DNA of 13,454 nt from JBBAFS01 sp041655255 (GTDB lineage: Bacteria > Spirochaetota > Spirochaetia > Sphaerochaetales > Sphaerochaetaceae). Both the position numbers and the translations under genes were made by a program. Under the pieces are notes generated by a model. It made no database searches and was not told the origin of the DNA. It saw only the letters and a list, made by a program, of their open reading frames with translations. Of the stretch, positions 1-6,653 are shown piece by piece (within the stretch, counting starts at the first letter, position 1; the number at the start of each line of letters is the position of its first letter). The stretch covers positions 1 to 13,454 of the forward strand of contig JBBAFS010000045.1 in NCBI GenBank assembly GCA_041655255.1, read 5' to 3'.

Positions 1-663
1 TACAATATTACCAAACGTCTCAGTTCTATTATGTGGGTGAGATTTGAGAGCCCTCACCCAAAAGATTTTAGTGATGAACTCGTTGCCCTTATTGGCCAAG
101 AGCCTAAGATTGCTAAAAACCTTCACATCCCATTACAAAGTGGTTCAAATGAGATCTTAAAACAGATGAATCGCAAATACACAGTAGAGAGATACCTCTC
201 ATTGTTAGAGAGTATTAAAAGTGTGACTGATGATGTGACATTCACTAGTGATTTAATGGTCGGTTTTCCAGGAGAGAGTGAAGAACACTATCAACAGACG
301 CTACAAGTAGTAAAAGATGTCCGATATTTAGAGTCGTTTATGTACTACTTCAATCCCCGAGAAGGGACAAAAGCCTACACTATGGATCATCAACTTCCTA
401 GTGAAGTGAGGATGAAACGTCTTCAAAATCTCATAGCTTTACAACGCTCTATTTCAGTAGAGATTAAACAACAAAGAGTAGGAAGAGTTGAGACTGCCCT
501 GATTGAGGGAGTATCAAAGCGAAATGAGAAACAACTTCTTGGAAGAACAGAACACAACGAAATGGTTGTCTTTGAACCAAATGCTCCTTTAGAAGTTGGA
601 GATGTTGTCTCAGTTCAATTAAAAGAACTTGTGGGTAACACTTATGTAGCTCATCAACTATAA
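1..663 (+). CDS. miaB: tRNA-2-methylthio-N6-dimethylallyladenosine synthase MiaB, 3' part (5' end outside window)
   Basis: This is the last 220 codons of MiaB, a radical-SAM iron-sulfur methylthiotransferase. It converts i6A to ms2i6A at position 37 of tRNAs that read UNN codons, stabilising codon–anticodon pairing. The frame is open from base 1, so the N-terminal cluster domain and the radical-SAM CxxxCxxC lie upstream. What is visible is family-typical: RFESPHPKDFSDEL near the start, LHIPLQSGSNEILKQMNRKY (the highly conserved HxPLQSGS..L..M.R.Y block), then DLMVGFPGES, and a C-terminal stretch of about 65 residues that fits a TRAM RNA-binding domain. The SPHPKDF and MNRKYT wording favours MiaB over the RimO or MtaB paralogues. 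The stop at 661-663 is followed 10 nt later by the sir2 start on the same strand, so the two are probably co-transcribed. No frameshift is seen. Confidence 0.93.
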   Translation, partial: YNITKRLSSIMWVRFESPHPKDFSDELVALIGQEPKIAKNLHIPLQSGSNEILKQMNRKYTVERYLSLLESIKSVTDDVTFTSDLMVGFPGESEEHYQQTLQVVKDVRYLESFMYYFNPREGTKAYTMDHQLPSEVRMKRLQNLIALQRSISVEIKQQRVGRVETALIEGVSKRNEKQLLGRTEHNEMVVFEPNAPLEVGDVVSVQLKELVGNTYVAHQL

Positions 664-673
664 TAGAGGTATG

Positions 674-1414
674 ATGACTCAATTAAAAAAACTATTAGAA
701 AACTCAAAGCACACCATCGCCTTTACAGGCGCTGGTGTTTCGACTCTTAGTGGGATTAGAGACTTTAGAGGTAAGGGGGGATTTTACACCTCCGATTATA
801 ATGGCTTTCAAGTTGAAGATTTGTTATCTCTACCTCTGTTTGTGAAAGACCCCTCTTATTTTTACAAGTGGGCAGGGGAGTTTGTCTATGTTCTTGACTC
901 CTTTGAACCTTCAGTCGTTCACCGAGTGTTAGCAACAATGGAGCAAAAAGGGTTACTTCATTCGTTATATACTCAAAACATCGATCTTCTTCACACAAAA
1001 GCTGGAAGTAAAAAGGTGTATGAACTGCATGGAAGTCCTAAAAGTCACTATTGTATGAATTGTAAAACAACTGCTTCCTACGAAGAAGTTGAACCTCTTG
1101 TTCAACAAGGAAAGATGCCTACATGTGAAAGCTGTGGGAAAGTGATGAAACCAGATATTATTTTTTATGGGGAAAATCTTAATCAACAGCTACTGCAACA
1201 AGCAGATCAAGATTTCTCTAAAGCTGATCTTGTTTTAGCTTTAGGTAGTAGTTTGACTGTACAGCCTGTTGCCTCTTTACCGATGGTGACAGTGTATCAA
1301 GGAGGTCATTTGGTGATTGTAAATGCCCAAAAGACCCCCTTAGATTCGTATGCTACCTTAACATTCAATGATTTAGAAAATACATTTACTGAATTAGAGA
1401 GTTGGCTTATTTAA
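674..1414 (+). CDS. Sir2-family NAD-dependent protein deacylase (sirtuin)
   Basis: A single-domain sirtuin that uses NAD+ to remove acyl groups from lysines in cytoplasmic proteins. Counting from the upstream ATG at 671, the NAD-binding motif is at residues 20-34 (GAGVSTLSGIRDFRG), YTQNID at 100-105 and the catalytic His at 120 (ELHGS). Four zinc-binding Cys form CxxC pairs at 128/131 and 152/155, followed by PDIIFYGE and GSSLTVQPVASLP. The length of 246-247 residues is normal. The helix around FYKWAGEF lacks an obvious Tyr-x-x-Arg pair of the desuccinylase class, so deacetylase activity resembling Thermotoga Sir2 is the better guess. Two ATGs lie in tandem at 671 and 674. I chose 674 because the AGAGG at 665-669 leaves 4 nt to it but only 1 nt to the first. 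The TAA at 1412-1414 overlaps the stop codon of the convergent gene. Confidence 0.93.
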   Translation: MTQLKKLLENSKHTIAFTGAGVSTLSGIRDFRGKGGFYTSDYNGFQVEDLLSLPLFVKDPSYFYKWAGEFVYVLDSFEPSVVHRVLATMEQKGLLHSLYTQNIDLLHTKAGSKKVYELHGSPKSHYCMNCKTTASYEEVEPLVQQGKMPTCESCGKVMKPDIIFYGENLNQQLLQQADQDFSKADLVLALGSSLTVQPVASLPMVTVYQGGHLVIVNAQKTPLDSYATLTFNDLENTFTELESWLI

Positions 1415-1581
1415 TCTTCTATCTCTTTTTTACGTCGAACTCGCACCGCATCAGTTAACAAATACTCAATTTGTGAATTAATTGAACGAAAATCATCCTC
1501 GGCCCAAGAGGCAATCTCTTTCCACAGTGTTGTTGAAAGACGTAAAAGAACTTGTTTTTTCCCCTTGTCTCTCTCTTTCAT
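1411..1581 (-). CDS. Small ribbon-helix-helix (Arc/HicB-antitoxin-like) protein paired with the SPFH gene
   Basis: A 56-residue basic protein. The layout fits a ribbon-helix-helix fold: a strand QVLLRLS, a first helix TTLWKEIASWAEDDF, a short RSIN turn, a second helix SQIEYLLTDAVRV, and a basic tail. From memory, small proteins with the wording 'LLRL...L...IE.WA.DE.RSVNGQIEYLLREA' are commonly labelled Arc-type or HicB-type antitoxins and often sit directly after SPFH genes. They are presumed dimeric DNA binders, but target and role are unknown. No toxin gene is adjacent, so a toxin–antitoxin reading is unsupported. I start at 1581 because an AGAGG lies 4 nt upstream. The ATG at 1608 (65 residues) would overlap the SPFH gene and lacks a ribosome site. 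The gene begins 7 nt after the SPFH stop, and its stop overlaps that of sir2. Confidence 0.78.
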   Translation of the reverse strand: MKERDKGKKQVLLRLSTTLWKEIASWAEDDFRSINSQIEYLLTDAVRVRRKKEIED

Positions 1582-1588
1582 CTTGCCT

Positions 1589-2608
1589 CTAGTAGATTGA
1601 CCCTGCATTCACAATCGGTTGGGCATCACGATTACCAGAGAGAACAACCAGCATATTACTGACCATTTGGGCCTTTCTCTCCTCATCGAGATCAACAATT
1701 TGTTTCTCATTTAATTGCGCTAATGCCATTTCAACCATTCCAACAGCACCTTCAACAATCTTTTGTCTTGCTGCAATGATAGCTGTTGCTTGTTGTCTTT
1801 GTAACATAGCTGAAGCAATCTCTGGAGCATACGAAAGGTGAGTGATACGAGCTTCTAAGATTTCAATTCCTGCAATCTTACACTTTTCTTGAATTTCTTG
1901 TTGTAGTTGTGTTGCGACTTCATTGCTACTTCCACGTAAGGTGAGTTCAGTCTCATCTTCTGGAGCATCGTAAGGGAACAGTCGTACTATGTTTCGTAAC
2001 GCTGCATCTGCTTGAATTGAGACATATTCGATATAGTTATCGACATTAAAGACAGCTTTGGCTGTATCAACGATTTTCCAAATGACCACAATGCCAATGA
2101 TAACAGGATTACCAAGTGAATCATTTACTTTTTGTTTCTCGTTATTGAGTGTCATAGCTTTTAAGGAGAGTTTTTTATTCACCTTCTCAAAAGAGGAGGT
2201 ATTGAGTGTATAACGGGAAATCCCTGTTGGCTTTTCAGAAGTTGAAGCAATAGGGCGGTCACTTGTAATAGTTGGATTTACTCCAACGACAAAAGGATTC
2301 ACAAAATAAAACCCCTCTTTTTTCAATGTACCAATATAACGGCCAAAGAGTGTCATCACTAAAGCTTCATTTGGTTTAATTGCTTTTAAACCGACATACA
2401 GTAGTGGTCCAATTCCTCCAAAATAGAGAGCCGTAATAATAGTGATGGCAATTGAAAGAAATGATGAACCATTGTTTTCAAGATCAATAACTGCAAATAC
2501 AAATCCTACTACTGCACCAATTAAGAGAAGTGTATTTACAATGAGTACACTCATACCATGGCATGCTTTAGCAGGTTTTTCTGTAATAACTGAATTGTTT
2601 TTTGACAT
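1589..2608 (-). CDS. SPFH/band-7 (prohibitin/stomatin-like) membrane protein
   Basis: A 339-residue SPFH-domain protein. Two hydrophobic segments lie near the N-terminus (about residues 20-43 and 48-70). They are followed by the SPFH entry sequence PNEALVMTLFGRYIGTLKKEGFYFVNPF and the typical SPFH core, including the stretch VNDSLGNPVIIGIVVIWKIVDTA (written here only as a region, residues about 160-180) and later LRGSSNEV. The C-terminal part (EARITHLSYAPEIASAMLQR and onward) is helical and rich in Ala, Gln and Glu, as in stomatin-like proteins. Such proteins form oligomeric membrane assemblies or scaffolds; no substrate can be read from this one. I start at 2608 because CAGGAGGG lies 5 nt upstream; the longer reading from 2638 would include the ribosome site. 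The strong terminator at 2671-2707 separates it from rpsD, and a candidate promoter lies just upstream. It is the first gene of a two-gene unit with the ribbon-helix-helix protein. Confidence 0.9.
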   Translation of the reverse strand: MSKNNSVITEKPAKACHGMSVLIVNTLLLIGAVVGFVFAVIDLENNGSSFLSIAITIITALYFGGIGPLLYVGLKAIKPNEALVMTLFGRYIGTLKKEGFYFVNPFVVGVNPTITSDRPIASTSEKPTGISRYTLNTSSFEKVNKKLSLKAMTLNNEKQKVNDSLGNPVIIGIVVIWKIVDTAKAVFNVDNYIEYVSIQADAALRNIVRLFPYDAPEDETELTLRGSSNEVATQLQQEIQEKCKIAGIEILEARITHLSYAPEIASAMLQRQQATAIIAARQKIVEGAVGMVEMALAQLNEKQIVDLDEERKAQMVSNMLVVLSGNRDAQPIVNAGSIY

Positions 2609-2642
2609 AGATCCCTCCTGATAACAAAGTGATATCATCTTG

Positions 2643-2671
2643 ATATTACATCAAAAACGTCATTGTGACAA
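2643..2671 (-). promoter_or_regulatory. Candidate sigma-70 type promoter for the SPFH–RHH unit
   Basis: On the minus strand TTGTCA (2671-2666, 5 of 6 consensus positions) is followed after 17 nt by TAATAT (2648-2643, 4 of 6). It lies between the rpsD terminator and the SPFH start and would give a leader of roughly 28 nt carrying the GGAGGG ribosome site. It was found by eye only. Confidence 0.45.
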
Positions 2672-2707
2672 GAAAAAAATACACACAGCCGTTTATAGGC
2701 TGTGTGT
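2671..2707 (-). terminator. Rho-independent terminator of rpsD
   Basis: A perfect 10-bp inverted repeat (ACACACAGCC at 2681-2690 and GGCTGTGTGT at 2698-2707) encloses a 7-nt loop. On the minus strand it is followed by a T-run (2679-2673). It starts about 20 nt after the rpsD stop. On the plus strand no T-run follows, so it acts one way. Confidence 0.93.
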
Positions 2708-2729
2708 AAGTGAAGGAGGGAGAGAACTC

Positions 2730-3317
2730 TTATTTGGAGTAGAGTTCTACAATCTTTGATTCTGTGACATCGAAGTCGATTCCTTCACGAGTAGGGGAAC
2801 CAACCACTTTTGCTGTCCAAGAATCCTCATCAAACTGTAACCAAGGAGGGAGAGAACGATTTTGACTAAAGCGTTTCGCTTGAGTCGCTTTCTTATATCT
2901 ATCTTTTACTGAGATCACATCTCCAACTCGTAGTGTGACCGAAGGAATATCTACCTTTATCCCGTTAAGTAAGAGATGGCCATGATTTACCATCTGACGC
3001 GCCTCTTTGCGGGTGGTAGCCAATCCAAGGCGAAACACCACGTTATCAAATCGAGATTCAAGTAATACCAAAAGATTCACACCAGTTTGTCCTGCCATTT
3101 TTTCGGCACGGTTGTAGGTGAGTTTAAATTGCTTCTCTAACACACCGTAGACAAACTTTACTTTTTGCTTCTCTTTAAGTTGTAAGCCATATTCGCTCAC
3201 TTTTCTTCGAGAAGGCTTTTTCCTCCGAATGGAGGGTTTATGAGTATACCCTAGAACAAGTGGGTTTATTCCAAGGTAATCACACCTTTTAAAAACAGGT
3301 GCTCTAGATACTGCCAT
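2730..3317 (-). CDS. rpsD: 30S ribosomal protein S4
   Basis: Ribosomal protein S4, a primary 16S rRNA binder that nucleates 30S assembly and is involved in decoding fidelity. At 195 residues it is slightly shorter than the usual 200-210. The N-terminal part contains PVFKRCDYLGINPL and a basic stretch; the single Cys at residue 12 means it is the zinc-free (C-minus) form. The S4 RNA-binding domain lies at about residues 88-150, recognisable from LESRFDNVVFRLG, TRKEARQMVNHGHLLLNG and LRVGDVISVKDR. The C-terminus ends in the family-typical pattern P.REGID.D..ESKIVE.YSK. AAGGTGG lies 10 nt before the ATG. Unlike the classical alpha operon (rpsM-rpsK-rpsD-rpoA), the gene stands alone, with its own promoter, leader hairpin and terminator. 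Confidence 0.97.
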   Translation of the reverse strand: MAVSRAPVFKRCDYLGINPLVLGYTHKPSIRRKKPSRRKVSEYGLQLKEKQKVKFVYGVLEKQFKLTYNRAEKMAGQTGVNLLVLLESRFDNVVFRLGLATTRKEARQMVNHGHLLLNGIKVDIPSVTLRVGDVISVKDRYKKATQAKRFSQNRSLPPWLQFDEDSWTAKVVGSPTREGIDFDVTESKIVELYSK

Positions 3318-3346
3318 ACTGCATATACCACCTTATAAAAATAACT

Positions 3347-3362
3347 GTTAGCGTTGGCTAAC
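3347..3362 (-). promoter_or_regulatory. Stem-loop at the predicted 5' end of the rpsD mRNA
   Basis: GTTAGC and GCTAAC form a 6-bp perfect stem with a CAAC loop on the minus strand. If the promoter at 3371-3399 is correct, transcription starts near 3364 and this hairpin is within 2-3 nt of the 5' end. A U-rich stretch and the AAGGTGG ribosome site follow. It may protect the 5' end of the mRNA or take part in S4 autoregulation; neither is shown by the sequence. Confidence 0.4.
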
Positions 3363-3370
3363 TTGCTTAG

Positions 3371-3399
3371 ATACTAATATATAACCAAGCTTGTATCAA
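3371..3399 (-). promoter_or_regulatory. Candidate rpsD promoter
   Basis: On the minus strand TTGATA (3399-3394, 5 of 6) is followed after 17 nt by TAGTAT (3376-3371, 4 of 6), with a very AT-rich spacer end. The predicted start is near 3364, giving a leader of about 47 nt. Confidence 0.5.
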
Positions 3400-3442
3400 G
3401 ATACTCACACTTCATCCTATCGTCTACCTACAATAATTAAAG

Positions 3443-3471
3443 TTGTCCTCCTCTTTTATTAGTGGTATCTT
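3443..3471 (+). promoter_or_regulatory. Weak candidate promoter for the beta-barrel gene
   Basis: TTGTCC (3443-3448) and TATCTT (3466-3471) are separated by 17 nt, each matching 4 of 6 consensus positions; transcription would start near 3478. A second possible -10, TACAAT at 3429-3434, has no good -35. The 180-nt intergenic region 3318-3497 holds this element and the divergent rpsD promoter, and I see no other feature in it. Confidence 0.25.
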
Positions 3472-3497
3472 GATGAAACCTGAGATGGAGGTTTGGT

Positions 3498-4271
3498 ATG
3501 AAAAAAGGGATTATTGCTTTACTGCTCATTGTAGTAAGTCTTACGACTTTAACAGGAGCAACTCACACAGGAAATGCTACCTTAGGTGGAGTGACAGGAT
3601 ATATCGTTCTTCCTAGCGCATTGCCAGTTGCTAGTGGACATAATCCTACTATTACTACTGGTTACTCAACTGTCTTTAATGTCTATAAAGATTTTGATTT
3701 TTCTCACATTCCATATCTTCAAGTTGGACTAAAAGAAGATTTTGAACTTGGAGTATCTGTCGATGTGAAAAACAATGATACCAATTTGATGTTACATGGG
3801 AAATGGAGATTTATTCATAATGGTGATACCTCAATCACCCTCGGAGTAGGGGGAGATCTTATCGATTTAGTTGGAAATTTTGATTGGGCAGCAAATGCCT
3901 ATATCGCTAGTACCTTTAATTCCTCTTTTTTCTCACTTCCATCTACAACCACATTTTTAGTTGGATATACATTTAGTGATGATATGAGAAGTAATATCGA
4001 TTTTGGTATGGGCTTTGAGGCTCCTTTATGGGAGAAGGGATTTAAAGGGAAAGTAAACTTCTTAATTGATTTTGGAAATATCTCTTACTCAGCACGCCCC
4101 TTAAGTGGTGGAAATGCAGACAACCGTGGTCTTTTCAATATTGGAATGAGATTACTACCGACACAAATTATGAAATCGACTTTTATCACAGCAGAATTGA
4201 GAGCTATCGATATCTTTGATGAGATTGGAAGAGCTTTAAGTGCAGGAGTATCGATCTCATTTCAACCATAA
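3498..4271 (+). CDS. Secreted protein, probable outer-membrane beta-barrel, function unknown
   Basis: I do not recognise a named family. The 257-residue protein begins with MKKG and a hydrophobic core (IIALLLIVVSLTTLTG), a signal peptide probably cut by signal peptidase I near GA-T; no Cys forms a lipobox. The mature part is rich in Gly, Ser, Thr and aromatics with alternating hydrophobic residues (LQVGLKEDFELGVSVDVK, HGKWRFI, ITLGVGGD, TFLVGYTF, IDFGMGFEAPL, GKVNFLIDFGNISYS), as in transmembrane beta strands. The opening TLGGVTGYIVLPSA resembles the G.TG.I..P.A start seen in several barrel proteins. The C-terminus is SISFQP, so the terminal aromatic of a standard BAM signal is two residues in from the end. 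GGAGG lies 6 nt before the ATG. It is monocistronic, convergent with the exporter genes, with only 10 nt between the stops. Confidence 0.7.
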   Translation: MKKGIIALLLIVVSLTTLTGATHTGNATLGGVTGYIVLPSALPVASGHNPTITTGYSTVFNVYKDFDFSHIPYLQVGLKEDFELGVSVDVKNNDTNLMLHGKWRFIHNGDTSITLGVGGDLIDLVGNFDWAANAYIASTFNSSFFSLPSTTTFLVGYTFSDDMRSNIDFGMGFEAPLWEKGFKGKVNFLIDFGNISYSARPLSGGNADNRGLFNIGMRLLPTQIMKSTFITAELRAIDIFDEIGRALSAGVSISFQP

Positions 4272-4281
4272 TTGAGAGTGC

Positions 4282-5925
4282 TTAAAAGAGCATAAAGTTC
4301 GTTGCACTTTTATAAGCAAGAATTTGAGCACCCTTCATTGTAACAAGAGCTACAATGAGGGTGATAAAGTGAGTTATCGTAGTTGAGAGATTAAAGAAAT
4401 AAGGAACTCCTACTAAAAAGAGTCCGATCCATACCACCAATACTAAAGAGATGACCATCCCAATGAGACCATTGGGATTTCTTTTCATGGCTTGACGAGA
4501 ACTTGTCCAATTCAACAAAGGATTATGATAATCAATTGCAAGGTGGACATAACTTGTTCCAACAATAGAGAGTAGTGAAAGTATTACATACATGACAAAG
4601 TGTGTAAAAGAGATGTTAAACAAAAGTGTAATAACTACGAGATAGATTATATTTGCAGACCCTACAACAAGAAGATGAAGAGTTACCTTTGCTTTAACAA
4701 ATGTATGTGCTTCAAGGGGATATAATCGGTCGTGAGTGGCTAATTCTCCCTGGCGAGAAACGCTTGTACTCGAAAGTAAATTGATGTTAGCAAATAGTAG
4801 CAAAAGAAGAATGAGAATAGGTTCAAATAGGGGATACTGAGCGAGGATATGTATTGTACTAAGGATATCACCCATCATTCCCATAGCACTGTACGTAATA
4901 AGTAGTATAAGAGGAATGAGTAACTCTCCTCCTAATTCAAAGATAAAACCACTTGAAGAGAGAAGTATTGTCCAATCTCGCTTCATCAGTGCACTAATTG
5001 GTCCACGTTGAGAAGTACTTGTATTGTTTCGTCTCTTTTTTTGATATCCACTGGAGGCCAACAATGAACAACAGTGGTGGTATGTTCGTGATGTTAATGT
5101 AAAGGTAAGGAGCGCTAAAAGAGTTGTTACACTAAGCCATGCTAGAAGAGAGGGGATATGGTACAACCCTAAAGCGAATAACTTAAAGGGAGAAAGAAGG
5201 TGATGAATTCGCATTATAATTGGACCAAGTTGTCCCATGAGGCTTTGTATATCTCCATCTATTTGAGCTTGTCTTCCCATTTGAGAAGTGATACCGATGA
5301 CAAAGACCATCATCACTGTTAAATAGATAAACTCTCCAGTTCTTTGTGTCCTTCTCCCTTTAGTAAGATAGACAACTCCTATTTCAATGAGTGTAGCAAT
5401 CGATAATGGGATGATGGGACCAAAGAAGATAAGAGAGAGAGAACCTAAGGCGTACACAAGAGAAAAACCTGAACTCATAATTCCAACACCTAAAGCGGGG
5501 GTTATGAATAAGAGATATAGAGGGAAAAAGTACCCATAAAAAATGATCATACGACTTAAGGCAAGTTCACCTTCACTTATTGCTAAGACTCGTAATCGCT
5601 CAATATCTTTTGCTGTGTGTAAAGCATTAATCGCTCCGGGTGTGGCGAAGATAATAATAGTAATCATAGCAACAGCAATGCCCATCATAATCCCTATATG
5701 ATCAATGCCCATCATCATGCCAATGATTTGATAATTGTAGTAATTCATCCCAAACAGAAAAACAAGCATCATAAGTGCAACAAGCATGAACAGTGAGATA
5801 ATAAGAGAACTTAAAATTCGAACTTTTTTATTTTTGCCAAAGCCAAAGCGAGAGGTGAAATGAGAGATTGGTTTAGTCCCTTTTACATATGTTTTAAGTA
5901 AGAGAAGAACCACAGAAAGACGCAT
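4282..5925 (-). CDS. ABC-2 type exporter, membrane permease subunit
   Basis: A 547-residue, very hydrophobic protein that I read as roughly a dozen membrane segments, for example around SSLIISLFMLVALMMLVFLF, IGIAVAMITIIIFATPG, YGYFFPLYLLFITPALGVG, LIFFGPIIPLSIATLIEIGV and, near the end, VISLVLVVWIGLFLVGV. It is about twice the size of a simple six-helix ABC-2 permease, fitting a fused or large-permease architecture. The ATG at 5923-5925 overlaps the ATPase TAA by one base (TAATG), so translation is probably coupled, and the two make one transporter. The N-terminus is basic and cytoplasmic (KTYVKGTKPISHFTSRFGFG). The substrate is not evident; this class exports lipids, peptides or drugs. A 13-bp hairpin lies within its last codons. 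It converges with the beta-barrel gene. Confidence 0.82.
   Translation of the reverse strand: MRLSVVLLLLKTYVKGTKPISHFTSRFGFGKNKKVRILSSLIISLFMLVALMMLVFLFGMNYYNYQIIGMMMGIDHIGIMMGIAVAMITIIIFATPGAINALHTAKDIERLRVLAISEGELALSRMIIFYGYFFPLYLLFITPALGVGIMSSGFSLVYALGSLSLIFFGPIIPLSIATLIEIGVVYLTKGRRTQRTGEFIYLTVMMVFVIGITSQMGRQAQIDGDIQSLMGQLGPIIMRIHHLLSPFKLFALGLYHIPSLLAWLSVTTLLALLTFTLTSRTYHHCCSLLASSGYQKKRRNNTSTSQRGPISALMKRDWTILLSSSGFIFELGGELLIPLILLITYSAMGMMGDILSTIHILAQYPLFEPILILLLLLFANINLLSSTSVSRQGELATHDRLYPLEAHTFVKAKVTLHLLVVGSANIIYLVVITLLFNISFTHFVMYVILSLLSIVGTSYVHLAIDYHNPLLNWTSSRQAMKRNPNGLIGMVISLVLVVWIGLFLVGVPYFFNLSTTITHFITLIVALVTMKGAQILAYKSATNFMLF
4329..4363. repeat. Inverted repeat inside the 3' end of the permease gene
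   Basis: CACCCTTCATTGTA (4329-4342) and TACAATGAGGGTG (4351-4363) pair over 13 bp with one bulged T and an 8-nt loop. No T-run follows on either strand, so it is not a classical intrinsic terminator. It lies about 60 nt past the stop of the convergent beta-barrel gene and could form a 3' hairpin on that mRNA. Confidence 0.55.
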
Positions 5926-6647
5926 TACTGTTTCTCCGTCAACTCTAAGAAAAGTTCTTCAAGTGTTTCATTACGCTCTTTTTGCAACTGGCTAAATGTT
6001 CCTTGGTAGATCAGTTTTCCTTGATGAATAATACCTAAACTCGTACATAGTTGTTGAGCGACTTCTAACACGTGAGTAGAGAAAAAGACAATCTTTCCCT
6101 CTTGAGCAAGTTCTTTTAAGAGATTTTTCACTTCAAATGAGGCCTTTGGATCTAAGCCTACCATTGGTTCATCTAGTATCAGCAATGTTGGCTCGTGTAA
6201 CAGTGCACTCATAATTGCAAGTTTTTGTTTCATGCCATGAGAAAAAGAGCCAATTTCATCATTCAAAGCATCTTTCAAACGAAGGGTAGAGGCAAGTTGG
6301 TCAATTCGATCAATCCTCTTTTGATAAGGGATATCATATACATCTCCGATAAAAGCCAAGTGTTCATTGGCACTCATTTTATCGTAGAAACGTGGCTCAT
6401 CTGCAACGTACCCAATAAGACGCTTGTAGGCAATAGGATCAGTTTTGGGAGAAATACTCCCTAAACTCACTTCTCCTTTGTCACTATTAAGCAGTGTCAC
6501 AATAATTTTGATAGTGGTCGATTTACCTGCGCCATTAGGACCAAGAAAGCCAAATATCTCACCTTCAGCAATCCGCAATGTCAAATCTTCTACTGCGTAA
6601 GGAGCCTGTTTTGTATAACGTTTATAGATACTGTCACATATAAGCAT
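5925..6647 (-). CDS. ABC transporter ATP-binding protein (ABC-2 exporter ATPase)
   Basis: The 240-residue nucleotide-binding subunit that powers the downstream permease. Walker A is GPNGAGKST at residues 36-44. The position usually holding the Q-loop Gln reads YVADEP (about 80-85), a change common in exporter ATPases of this type. The signature is FSHGM (135-139), Walker B with the catalytic Glu is LLILDEP (155-161, Glu160), the D-loop is GLDP and the H-loop His is 192 (FFSTH). All catalytic elements are present. The N-terminus MLICDSIYKRY is the canonical beginning for the family, yet no ribosome site precedes the ATG. A TATATT box ends 6 nt before the ATG, so the message is probably leaderless. 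It follows the tmRNA terminator directly. Confidence 0.94.
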   Translation of the reverse strand: MLICDSIYKRYTKQAPYAVEDLTLRIAEGEIFGFLGPNGAGKSTTIKIIVTLLNSDKGEVSLGSISPKTDPIAYKRLIGYVADEPRFYDKMSANEHLAFIGDVYDIPYQKRIDRIDQLASTLRLKDALNDEIGSFSHGMKQKLAIMSALLHEPTLLILDEPMVGLDPKASFEVKNLLKELAQEGKIVFFSTHVLEVAQQLCTSLGIIHQGKLIYQGTFSQLQKERNETLEELFLELTEKQ

Positions 6648-6653
6648 ATAGGT

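Noticed and set aside
464..1186. Open frames of 72-77 codons on the minus strand opposite miaB and sir2.
   Set aside because: They lie wholly within well-identified genes, have no ribosome sites and show no recognisable domains; they are by-products of the coding frames.
1391..1431. Possible sir2 terminator: AGAGA ... TCTCT followed by TTTTTT.
   Set aside because: The stem is only 5 bp with a loop of more than 20 nt, and it lies inside the convergent RHH gene; too weak to annotate.
1411..1608. Toxin–antitoxin module based on the antitoxin-like RHH protein.
   Set aside because: No small toxin gene is adjacent; neighbours are an SPFH protein and a sirtuin. The SPFH partner explains the position better.
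674..2608. Anti-phage defence island (Sir2 next to a membrane protein).
   Set aside because: The Sir2 is an ordinary single-domain deacylase, without the fused domains of defence Sir2 proteins, and sits between miaB and housekeeping genes on the opposite strand.
3391..3404. Short palindrome GTATC-AA-GATAC between rpsD and the beta-barrel gene as an operator.
   Set aside because: Only 5-bp arms, largely explained by the overlapping -35 of the rpsD promoter; no second full copy is seen.
6225..6464. 79-codon plus-strand frame inside the ABC ATPase gene.
   Set aside because: It is antisense to a complete, motif-rich ATPase and has no family resemblance.
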